Of a DNA stretch of 37,915 bases, positions 21,735 through 31,159 are shown one piece after another. Source of the stretch: an uncultured Eubacteriales bacterium (GTDB taxonomy: Bacteria > Bacillota > Clostridia > Oscillospirales > Butyricicoccaceae); the NCBI GenBank assembly GCA_934395135.1, contig CAKRRK010000013.1:1-37915 (forward strand), read 5' to 3'. Under the pieces are notes generated by a model. The model saw only the letters and a program-made list of their open reading frames with translations, was not told the origin of the DNA and ran no database searches. Numbering within the stretch: the stretch's first letter is position 1; the number at the start of each line of letters is the position of its first letter. The position numbers and the translations under genes are program-made.

Positions 21735-22412
21735 TTAGCGATAATGCTTATAACCAGGGTGCCGCCCGGTTATACCATAGTTTGGCCGAAGAGCGATCAG
21801 TTTATCAATGTTTTCGCGGGAAATTTCCTTTTCGCCTCCCAAAAGATGGGCGACAAGGTTGATTTGGGCAAATAGTTCCAGGGTTTCCATCCGGTAGTAA
21901 GCGCCGATCAGAGTATCGGCCACGGTCAGCGCGCCATGGTTCTCCAGCAAAACCGCATCATGCTCGGAGAGATACGGCGCAATGGCGTCCGGCACTTCCT
22001 GGGTGGATGGCGTACCATATGGAGCGATTGGGATAGATCCCAGCGTTGCTACGGTTTCAATCATCGTGTAGCGGTCCAGCGGTACATGAGCTACGGCAAA
22101 TCCAGTGGCAACCGGCGGATGAGCATGGAGCACCGCACCGACGTCATCCCGTTCTTCGTAACAGCGCAGATGCATTTTGAGCTCAGAGGAAGGGCGATAC
22201 CCGTCCTGCGCTTCCAAAATGGCGCCGCTGCGGTCGATGCGCACTAATTTTTCCGGTGTGATAAAACTCTTGCTGATGCCGGTGGGAGTTGCATAAAATG
22301 TGCCGTCCGGGAGCTTCACGGAAACATTTCCGTCGTTTGCCGCCACCCAGCCTTTGATCCACATTTTGTGGCAAACGTCACAAATTTCTTCTTTTATGGA
22401 TTGATACTCCAT
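21735..22412 (-). CDS. fucA: L-fuculose-1-phosphate aldolase
   Basis: A 225-residue class II aldolase that splits L-fuculose 1-phosphate to DHAP and L-lactaldehyde. The zinc and catalytic residues match E. coli FucA with an offset of four: Glu77 (SSELKMH), His96 and His98 (LHAHPP), and His159 (LENHGAL). ATG 22412 has AGGAGG upstream, and the gene follows fucU by 12 bases. The related L-ribulose-5-phosphate epimerase (AraD) fold is the only serious alternative, and context excludes it. Confidence 0.92.
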   Translation of the reverse strand: MEYQSIKEEICDVCHKMWIKGWVAANDGNVSVKLPDGTFYATPTGISKSFITPEKLVRIDRSGAILEAQDGYRPSSELKMHLRCYEERDDVGAVLHAHPPVATGFAVAHVPLDRYTMIETVATLGSIPIAPYGTPSTQEVPDAIAPYLSEHDAVLLENHGALTVADTLIGAYYRMETLELFAQINLVAHLLGGEKEISRENIDKLIALRPNYGITGRHPGYKHYR

Positions 22413-22424
22413 ATGGATTCCCTC

Positions 22425-22868
22425 CTATTCTCCGGCGATAACGCCTTTTTGCAGCATAATGTTAGCATATAGTTTCTTTTCGCTTGTGGCAATTATGGCA
22501 TATGCGCTTTTGGCCTGCTCATAAAATGCAAATCGTTCGATGGTTCCGATGGCCCTGGCCCCGCGCGGGTCGTATCGTTCCACAATTTCCCGGTATTCCT
22601 CCCAGATCGGCGTTTTTACCGGATCGCCCGGCATAACTTCCATCAGGTTTACCGGGGTATCCGTATAGGTGTCCAAGGGGAAAACCTGAAGAATGGCCTC
22701 CAGAATTTCACAGGCGTTATGGCCGTCGCAACGGAGAACGATATGATCGCTGCCGATGCTTTCCGCCGGAAAATTGCCGTCGGCAATGACGATGCGGTCG
22801 CTGTGCCCCATTTCGCAGAGCACTTTGAGCAGCGAAGGGGATAAGATGGGTGGGATACCTTTTAACAT
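22425..22868 (-). CDS. fucU: L-fucose mutarotase
   Basis: A 147-residue RbsD/FucU-family protein that interconverts the anomers of L-fucose, feeding the form used by the isomerase. The N-terminus MLKGIPPILSPSLLKVLCEM and MGHSDRIVIADGNFP with the likely catalytic His22 are typical. The start overlaps the end of the kinase gene by seven bases, with CAGGAGG inside the kinase gene, so the two are coupled. Confidence 0.92.
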   Translation of the reverse strand: MLKGIPPILSPSLLKVLCEMGHSDRIVIADGNFPAESIGSDHIVLRCDGHNACEILEAILQVFPLDTYTDTPVNLMEVMPGDPVKTPIWEEYREIVERYDPRGARAIGTIERFAFYEQAKSAYAIIATSEKKLYANIMLQKGVIAGE

Positions 22869-24337
22869 ACGAGTACCTCCTGGAATGTTTGATAAGCTCT
22901 GTCCCAGCCGGCTTGTAGTGTGGGAGAATAGGTGCGGATTTCCGGCAGACGGGAGAGAATGCCGCGGGCGGCCTGCAGGTTTTCAATCGCGCCGGCGGCG
23001 ATAAGCTGTACGGCAATGTTTCCCAGCACGGTGGCTTCCGCTGGGCCTGCGACCACTGTGCGGTCGCAGCAGTCGGCAGTCAGCTGGCACAGAAGACGGC
23101 TTTTTACGCCGCCGCCCACAAGATAGAGCGTGGAATAATCCCGGTTCGTACAGGCGGATATCTCTTCCAGGCTGTGCCGGTATTTGAGCGCAAGGCTCTC
23201 ATTGATGCACCGGACGATTTGGCCCTTTGTTTCCGGAACCGGCTGCCCGGTTTTTTTGCAGAATGCCTGAATACGTGCGGGGATATCGCCTTCCGGTACA
23301 AATTCCGGCGCGTCCGGGTCCAAAAAGCATTGCAGCGGCGGCGCCGCCTCGGCCAGTTCTTCCAACTGGCCGAAACTGAGAGATTCTCCTTCCCGTGCCC
23401 ATTGCCGCCGGGACTCCTGCAGGAGCCAGAGACCGGTAATGTTTTTCAGAAACGATGCGGTATAGCCGTATCCGCCTTCGTTTGTCAGATTGCGGGCAAA
23501 CGAAGCGGGGGAGATAAGAGGCTGCGCAAGCTCGGTGCCGAGAAGCGACCAGGTGCCGCAGCTCAAAAAGGCAAAATCCGGTTCCTGCGCCGGCACGCTG
23601 ACAATGGCGCTTTGGGTGTCATGACCTGCAACGGCGATGACCGGCACTGCCGGCACCCCTAGTTCCTGGCATAAGCTGTCGGAAAGCGGCCCCAGCGTTG
23701 TGCCGCTTGGGACAATGGCGGAGAACAGGGACCGTGGCAATCCAAGGCGCTGCAGCAGCGAACTGGACCAGGTTTTCTCCGCCGCATCCAGCAGCTGCGT
23801 AGTAGACGCAATGGAGTATTCTGTGGAAATTCGGCCGGTGAGGAAAAAATTAAAAAGATCCGGAATCATTAAAAGATGCTTGGCACGCCGAAGAAGAGCA
23901 GGACGTTTTTTTTGCAGGGAAAGCAGCTGAAACAGGGTGTTCATTTCCATAAACTGAGTGCCGGTAATGGAATAAAGCGTTTCCTTGGGAACAAGAGACA
24001 ATGCTTCCTCCAACATCCCATGGGTACGGCTGTCCCGGTAGTGAACAGGGTTTTCCAGCAGTCTTCCGTCTTCATCCAAAAGTCCGAAGTCCAATCCCCA
24101 GGTGTCGATGCCGATGCTGTCGAAACCGCCGGCATTTTTTGCCTTGATTATGCCTTGCTTTATTTCAAAAAACAGTCGGAGCACATCCCAGTACAGGACG
24201 CCGCCTACAGAAACCGGATCGTTTGCAAACCGGTGGATTTCCTCCAGTTGAATGGTTTCTCCGTCAAAGCGGCCAAGCATCGCCCGTCCGCTGGAAGCGC
24301 CGAAATCAAACGCAAGTACTTGTTTCTGTTTTTTCAT
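22862..24337 (-). CDS. fucK: L-fuculokinase of the rhamnulokinase (RhaB) type
   Basis: A 491-residue FGGY-family sugar kinase. The N-terminal phosphate loop (AFDFGASSGRAMLG), SIGIDTWGLDFGLLD and YRDSRT segments are those of RhaB rather than of E. coli FucK. GHDTQSA and the adenosine motif (LYLVGGGVKSRLLCQL) complete the domain pair. In this operon it should phosphorylate L-fuculose to fuculose 1-phosphate; a RhaB-type kinase in this role is known from other gut bacteria. L-rhamnulose as a second substrate is possible, since no rhamnose genes are visible here. ATG 24337 has AAGGATG eight bases upstream, and the gene follows fucI by 18 bases. Confidence 0.88.
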   Translation of the reverse strand: MKKQKQVLAFDFGASSGRAMLGRFDGETIQLEEIHRFANDPVSVGGVLYWDVLRLFFEIKQGIIKAKNAGGFDSIGIDTWGLDFGLLDEDGRLLENPVHYRDSRTHGMLEEALSLVPKETLYSITGTQFMEMNTLFQLLSLQKKRPALLRRAKHLLMIPDLFNFFLTGRISTEYSIASTTQLLDAAEKTWSSSLLQRLGLPRSLFSAIVPSGTTLGPLSDSLCQELGVPAVPVIAVAGHDTQSAIVSVPAQEPDFAFLSCGTWSLLGTELAQPLISPASFARNLTNEGGYGYTASFLKNITGLWLLQESRRQWAREGESLSFGQLEELAEAAPPLQCFLDPDAPEFVPEGDIPARIQAFCKKTGQPVPETKGQIVRCINESLALKYRHSLEEISACTNRDYSTLYLVGGGVKSRLLCQLTADCCDRTVVAGPAEATVLGNIAVQLIAAGAIENLQAARGILSRLPEIRTYSPTLQAGWDRAYQTFQEVLVC

Positions 24338-24355
24338 CTGTTTTCACATCCTTGC

Positions 24356-26149
<1,794 letters not shown>

Positions 26150-26434
26150 ACTGTAAAACCTCCGTAAAATTTATAGTTTGCTTTGTGAAATGCTGGACTT
26201 TGCCAAAAGAAAAAAGTATAATAATGGTGCCATTTTATAGCGTGTGAAAAAAGAATGACAGAAGAAGGAATTCAATGAAAATAAGGTTGTTGTATTTCAG
26301 ACGGGTGCTTTTATCAGAGAATATATTCTTTTATCTCAAGTTCATCATATAATAATGAATCTAAAAAATCTTGTAGTTTTTAATTCTAAAAATAGGAAAA
26401 TATTCACTTTTATAAAGAGGGTGCACAAAAGAGG
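26150..26434. promoter_or_regulatory. AT-rich divergent promoter region of the fucose system
   Basis: This 285-base gap separates fucI and the regulator. It is far richer in A and T than its neighbours. TATAAT at 26348-26353 is a possible -10 box for the regulator. On the minus strand TATAAA lies about 85 bases before fucI. Neither has a convincing -35 box, as expected for activator-dependent promoters. No short ORF is seen. Confidence 0.5.
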
Positions 26435-27301
26435 ATGAAATATTTTGAATACAATGAACAAATGCCAAGAGGAACCTTCGCATTTCCAATGGAATTTTAC
26501 CATGTCACAAGCCGGCATGTGCGTTATCATATGCCGTATCACTGGCATATGGAATTCGAATTAATCCGCGTTTTGCATGGGAAGCTGCACCTTTCTATGG
26601 ACGGGGTTTCCTATTTGCTGGAACAAGGGGAGGCGGCGTTGGTGGCGGACGGTGTCCTGCATGGTGCGGTGCCGGAGGACTGTCTGTATGAATGCCTGGT
26701 GTTCAATTTGGGGGCGATGTTAAACGGAAACGCAAGCCTTACCGGCAAAATGGAGGCGGTTTTACGGCATAAAACCCTGATAAAACCGCATTTTTCCACA
26801 AAAGACAAAGAAGCGCTGTGGGCGATAAACCGACTGTTTGAAGCGTTTCGACAGGGGGCAGAGGGAAAGGAATTTGCTGCCATCGGCGCGCTGTATCTGT
26901 TTCTGAGCGTGGTGTTGGAACAAAAACTGTACGACCGGGAGCTGGAGCTGCGCAGCCGGAAACACCGCCAGGCGGCGCAGCTGCGGCAGGCTTTTGATTA
27001 TATCGAAACTTCTTATGGTGAGATGGTGACGCTGGAGGACTTGGCCAGAGCGGCAGGGATGACGCCAAAATATTTTTGCCGGTTTTTCCGGGAAGTAACG
27101 AACCGAACCCCCGTGGAGTATTTGAACCACTACCGGGTGGAAAGCGCGGCAGAAAAACTAACAGAAACCAATGTTTCTGTGACGGATGTGGCCTATGCCT
27201 GCGGATTTAACGACCTGAGTTATTTCATCAGGATCTTTAAAAAATACAAAGGAATCACCCCAAAGCAATATCAGAAAAGTCTTGCGGAAAAAGAAAAGTA
27301 G
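26435..27301 (+). CDS. AraC-family transcriptional regulator, probably of the fucose operon
   Basis: A 288-residue regulator. The N-terminal cupin-like sensor domain (residues about 20-100: YHWHMEFELIRVLHGKLHLSMDG, then GEAALVADGVLHGAVP) is typical of sugar-binding AraC proteins. The C-terminal 100 residues hold two helix-turn-helix motifs: VTLEDLARAAGMTPKYFCRFF, and VTDVAYACGFNDLSYFIRIFKK followed by GITPKQY. It is divergent from fucI and most likely activates the operon in response to fucose or a pathway intermediate. The ATG at 26435 has AAAGAGG thirteen bases upstream, somewhat far, so translation may be low. Confidence 0.85.
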   Translation: MKYFEYNEQMPRGTFAFPMEFYHVTSRHVRYHMPYHWHMEFELIRVLHGKLHLSMDGVSYLLEQGEAALVADGVLHGAVPEDCLYECLVFNLGAMLNGNASLTGKMEAVLRHKTLIKPHFSTKDKEALWAINRLFEAFRQGAEGKEFAAIGALYLFLSVVLEQKLYDRELELRSRKHRQAAQLRQAFDYIETSYGEMVTLEDLARAAGMTPKYFCRFFREVTNRTPVEYLNHYRVESAAEKLTETNVSVTDVAYACGFNDLSYFIRIFKKYKGITPKQYQKSLAEKEK

Positions 27302-27410
27302 TGTGCAGGAGAGGCAAATACCGGTGGGATTTTTACACCTATATGACAATAGTGTTCTTTGCATCCTTGAAATTATACCCGGCGCTTCGGAAATTGTAAC
27401 GGTTTTGTAG

Positions 27411-27439
27411 TTGCAATTGCCGCACGCTGCCTATATAAT
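27411..27439 (+). promoter_or_regulatory. Promoter of the efflux/SLH operon
   Basis: TTGCAA (27411-27416), exactly 17 bases, then TATAAT (27434-27439). The first gene begins at 27513, leaving a leader of about 65 bases. Confidence 0.75.
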
Positions 27440-27512
27440 TTAATGTGTAATGATGAGAAAAGCGCAGGGACAGACAGAAATTGCAGCGTTGCCTATGCGG
27501 AGGAAATTACAT

Positions 27513-29231
27513 ATGGAACAAAACAATTTAGTCCAGGCGTCTGTTGCTCCGGAAGAGCAGCAGGAAGAACTGGTCCGCAACAAATATGCGGACACGATGA
27601 ACAAAAAGGAGAAAAAAGGCAGAAAAAAGCTGAAGCTCATTCTTGTTCTTGCAGTGATTGCGGCGATTATTTTCGGCACGGTGTATCTTGTGCGGAATAT
27701 TCTGAGCAATGAAAACGATGAAACTATGTACAACGGCACGGTATTTTCATGGAGGGGAACCCTGGAAACCTTTGTGACAGGGTATGGCAATATCGCGCCG
27801 AAAGAATCCGTCACCCTTGGGAAGAACATCAAGGGAAAAGTGACTTCGCTGAATTTCGCGGTGGGAGACGAGGTGCATAAGGGAGATGTGATCCTGGTTA
27901 CCGACCCGGCAGAAATTCGGAAGGAACTGGATCAGGCAAGAAATGATTTGGACGCCGCAAACAAGCAGCTTTCCGACGTGCAGGAAAACATTGCAAACCT
28001 CACGGTAAAGGCGCCGTTCGCGGGAAAGATTGTTGCAGTGGAAGACGTGAAAAAGGGCACGATCGTGTCCGAGGGAACCGCGTTTGCCACCATTGCGGAC
28101 GACAGTGTGATGAAGCTGCCGCTGTATTTCAGCTATGGCTATGAAGCGGATCTTAAAACAGGAATGGCGGCCAATGTATCGGTGCCTTCCTGCATGGCGA
28201 ATGTGTCCGGCGTTGTTTCGTCGGTGGAAAAAATCCGAAAGGTGTCCGGCGACGGAACCGTGCTGTTTAAAGCGACCATTGATATCAAAAATCCGGGAAC
28301 ACTCACAAAGGATATGGAAGCCACGGCAGTGATACCGTCTGCAAACGGCGATATTCTGCCCAGCGAGGCAGGAAAACTGGAGTATGCGCGGGAAGAAGTC
28401 ATCACGTTCAAAGCAGCGGGAGAAGTGCGGGAGATCAAAGCGTCCGAATTTTATTCCTACTCTTCGGGTGCGGTTTTGTGCAGCTTGAAAAACGACGATT
28501 ACGGCGATTCTGTCACCTCCATTCAGCGCTCCATTCAAACGGCGTCCGAACGGGTGGCGGAACTGGAGGAAACCATAGCAAACTGCCAGGTGACGTCTCC
28601 CATTGATGGACTTATTACAAGCCTGCTTGTCAAGGAGGAGGATGAGCTGACCGGTGCGGACATTCTCACGATTTCCAATCTGGAGTCGCTGATTGTGGAA
28701 GCCCAGGTATCGGAAATGAACATTTCCAAAGTAGAGGTCGGTATGCCGGCAGCAATTACCCTGGAGCAGACGGACGGCACCTACGAGACCACCGGTTCGG
28801 TAATCGCCGTCAGCTTTACCGCCCAGTCCAACGAAAACGGCGGGGGCGGCATGGCGAAATTCCCGGTAACCATTGAAATCGACAACGCAGACGGCACGCT
28901 TCGCCCGGGTCAGGGGGTCGATTACCGGATTTCGTCCAGCATTGCCGAGGATTGCATTATCGTAGACACTGCGGCCATCGTATATACAGACGAGGGGCCG
29001 GCGGTTTATGCAAAACCCGCCGAAGGGCAAACGTTTGAAACCACTATCCCCATTCTGGAAGGCACCATTGTGCCGGAGGGCTTCTTCCTGATTCCGGTGG
29101 AAATCGGCATTGCCGACGATACCAGCACAGAGATCGTTTCTGGTTTGGACGAGGGAATCGAGGTATACCTCGCGTCTACGTCTATGGTGATGGACGATAC
29201 GATGATGGACGGAGCCGTTATGGTAGGGTAA
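27513..29231 (+). CDS. HlyD/MacA-like membrane-fusion protein with two lipoyl-type halves
   Basis: A 572-residue adaptor for the ABC transporter encoded next. A charged N-terminal cytoplasmic part (about 40 residues) leads to one membrane segment (LKLILVLAVIAAIIFGTVYLV). Two successive lipoyl/coiled-coil units follow: the first with GKVTSLNFAVGDEVHKGDVI, a helix (RKELDQARNDLDAANKQL) and VKAPFAGKIVAVEDVKKG; the second with GEVREI, a helix (IQTASERVAELEETIANC) and VTSPIDGLITSLLVKEED. The usual MacA has one unit, so this looks like an internal duplication. A beta-barrel part follows, and the end is methionine-rich and acidic. ATG 27513 has GGAGG nine bases upstream; earlier in-frame ATG codons lack a site. 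Confidence 0.85.
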   Translation: MEQNNLVQASVAPEEQQEELVRNKYADTMNKKEKKGRKKLKLILVLAVIAAIIFGTVYLVRNILSNENDETMYNGTVFSWRGTLETFVTGYGNIAPKESVTLGKNIKGKVTSLNFAVGDEVHKGDVILVTDPAEIRKELDQARNDLDAANKQLSDVQENIANLTVKAPFAGKIVAVEDVKKGTIVSEGTAFATIADDSVMKLPLYFSYGYEADLKTGMAANVSVPSCMANVSGVVSSVEKIRKVSGDGTVLFKATIDIKNPGTLTKDMEATAVIPSANGDILPSEAGKLEYAREEVITFKAAGEVREIKASEFYSYSSGAVLCSLKNDDYGDSVTSIQRSIQTASERVAELEETIANCQVTSPIDGLITSLLVKEEDELTGADILTISNLESLIVEAQVSEMNISKVEVGMPAAITLEQTDGTYETTGSVIAVSFTAQSNENGGGGMAKFPVTIEIDNADGTLRPGQGVDYRISSSIAEDCIIVDTAAIVYTDEGPAVYAKPAEGQTFETTIPILEGTIVPEGFFLIPVEIGIADDTSTEIVSGLDEGIEVYLASTSMVMDDTMMDGAVMVG

Positions 29232-29241
29232 GGTGGATGCC

Positions 29242-29955
29242 ATGAAAAAAAACAATACGCTGATATCCATCCAACGCCTGAGCAAAATCTATAACGAGGG
29301 CAAGCCCAGTGAGGTACGGGCCTTGGATACTGTGTCTATGGAGATACAGCGGGGCGAATTTGTGTGTATTTTGGGGCAGTCCGGCTCCGGCAAATCCACC
29401 CTGATGAACATTTTGGGCTGTCTGGATATTCCAACTTACGGCAGTTACAGCTTAAACGGCACGCCGGTGAGCGAGATGAAGCCGTCGACCCTTGCAGGCA
29501 TCCGAAACCGGGAAATTGGATTTATTTTTCAGGGATTCAACTTGATTCCGGCGCTGACGGCGTTGGAAAATGTGGAACTTCCATTGATTTACCGGGGAGA
29601 AAAAGCGTCCCGGCGCCGGCAAATGGCGGAAGCTGCGCTGGAAAAAGTTGGTCTTGCGAAAAGAATCCATCACAAGCCGGCAGAAATGTCCGGCGGCCAG
29701 CAACAGAGGGTGGCGATTGCCAGAGCAATTTCGGCCCGGCCGCCAATTATTATGGCGGACGAACCCACCGGCAACCTGGATTCCGCTTCCGGCCTGGAAA
29801 TTATGAAAATTTTGAAAGGGCTGAACGATGACGGCACGACCATTATTCTGATCACGCATGATAACCATTTGGCGTATTTCGCCAAACGAATCATTACCAT
29901 CCAGGATGGCAGAGTGATTTCTGACAAACTGAACGAAGGGGGCGTGCCGGTATGA
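29242..29955 (+). CDS. MacB/LolD-type ABC transporter ATPase
   Basis: A 237-residue ATPase. Walker A is GQSGSGKST (near residue 44), the Q loop is FIFQGFNLIP, the signature is MSGGQQQRVAIARA, Walker B is IIMADEPTGNLDS and the switch histidine is in ITHD. The SGKSTLMNILGCLD and NLIPALTALENVELPLIYRG segments are those of the MacB/LolD (antimicrobial peptide or lipoprotein) group, which works by mechanotransmission rather than substrate passage. ATG 29242 has AAGGTGG six bases upstream; a GTG three codons earlier is a weaker choice. It overlaps the permease start by ATGA. Confidence 0.92.
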   Translation: MKKNNTLISIQRLSKIYNEGKPSEVRALDTVSMEIQRGEFVCILGQSGSGKSTLMNILGCLDIPTYGSYSLNGTPVSEMKPSTLAGIRNREIGFIFQGFNLIPALTALENVELPLIYRGEKASRRRQMAEAALEKVGLAKRIHHKPAEMSGGQQQRVAIARAISARPPIIMADEPTGNLDSASGLEIMKILKGLNDDGTTIILITHDNHLAYFAKRIITIQDGRVISDKLNEGGVPV

Positions 29956-31145
29956 ATTTTTATCGCTCCATTTCAATGGCAATCAAGTCCCTTTTGAATA
30001 ATAAAGTCCGGTCTATTTTGACCATGTTTGGAATTATTGTCGGCATTGCCGCAGTAATGACCATTGTATCCATTGTGCAGGGCATGAAGATCCAGATGAT
30101 CAACAGTTACAGCGCCTTTGGCGTCAACAACATAAACATGTATATGTACACGGAAAATGAAACGATGGTCAATACCATGCTGGATTATTGCCGGAACGAC
30201 CTGGGAGAGTATATTACCGCCATCAGTCCAAATTATCAGACGAACACCACCATTCGCTACCGGATCAAAGCGATGGATGGCATGGTATACTTTGGAAACG
30301 AATATTTTGACGCCTGCACCGACCGGACCATTGCCACTGGCCGGGGCATTAACCAGACGGACGTCAAGCGTTACAGCAAGGTATGCGTCATTGGCGAAAC
30401 CATGCGAAAAGAGTTTTTTGGCGCGATGAGTCCCATTGGGCAGAACCTCAAGATCAACGGGGATAACTATAAAATCATCGGTGTCTACAAAGCCAAGGCC
30501 GGCGGAGAAAAATATTCTATGGACGACATTGTGCTGCTGCCATCGTCGCTGATGCGGGAGGTTACCGGTCAGCGGATTGCTACGGATTATATCGTGAAGG
30601 CAAAAGATTCCCAGAGCACGCTGACATTTACTGAAAAAATCAACGCTTATATGGAAGGCAAGTATGACCCAATGTGGGAAAGTTTCTGGGCTTATTCCAA
30701 CCAGGAGTGGCAGGAACAGGAATCCAAGGTGATGGACATCATCAGCCTTGTCGGCGGCGCGATCGCAGGGATTTCTCTGCTTGTCGGCGGCATCGGCATT
30801 ATGAACATCATGCTGGTTTCGGTTACGGAGCGCACGCGGGAAATCGGCATCCGTATGGCAATCGGTGCAAAACGAAAGGATATCATTATGCAGTTTGTCA
30901 TTGAAGCTGCGGCAGTATCCGCAACGGGCGGTGTCATCGGTATCGGCTTTGGCTATATTCTGACCTCTACGGTAGGAACCTTTGCGATGAAATTCATCAT
31001 CGGTACGCCGCAGCTTGTGTTGCCGCCGGTAGCGCTTACAATGGGCGCATTTTTGTTTTCCGTGGGCATCGGTATCATTTTCGGTATTTATCCGGCAAAT
31101 AAAGCGTCAAAGCTGCAGCCTGTTGAAGCGCTGCGGGCACAATAA
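29952..31145 (+). CDS. MacB-type ABC transporter permease
   Basis: A 397-residue membrane protein. One N-terminal membrane segment (SILTMFGIIVGIAAVMTIVSIVQG, about residues 20-43), a large extracytoplasmic MacB-PCD domain (about 45-265) and three C-terminal membrane segments forming the FtsX domain (LVGGIGIMNIMLVSV, then ERTREIGIRMAIGAKRKDI, typical of the family, and the last two near 320-385). It works with the ATPase before it and the adaptor at 27513. The substrate is unknown: drugs, peptides, lipoproteins or surface polymers are all possible. Confidence 0.9.
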   Translation: MNFYRSISMAIKSLLNNKVRSILTMFGIIVGIAAVMTIVSIVQGMKIQMINSYSAFGVNNINMYMYTENETMVNTMLDYCRNDLGEYITAISPNYQTNTTIRYRIKAMDGMVYFGNEYFDACTDRTIATGRGINQTDVKRYSKVCVIGETMRKEFFGAMSPIGQNLKINGDNYKIIGVYKAKAGGEKYSMDDIVLLPSSLMREVTGQRIATDYIVKAKDSQSTLTFTEKINAYMEGKYDPMWESFWAYSNQEWQEQESKVMDIISLVGGAIAGISLLVGGIGIMNIMLVSVTERTREIGIRMAIGAKRKDIIMQFVIEAAAVSATGGVIGIGFGYILTSTVGTFAMKFIIGTPQLVLPPVALTMGAFLFSVGIGIIFGIYPANKASKLQPVEALRAQ

Positions 31146-31159
31146 AGAGGTAACGGTTT

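Noticed and set aside
27747..29285. 512-codon minus-strand frame opposite the adaptor gene
   Set aside because: It is a frame shadow: no ribosome site, biased composition, and the plus-strand gene is clearly the MacA-like adaptor.
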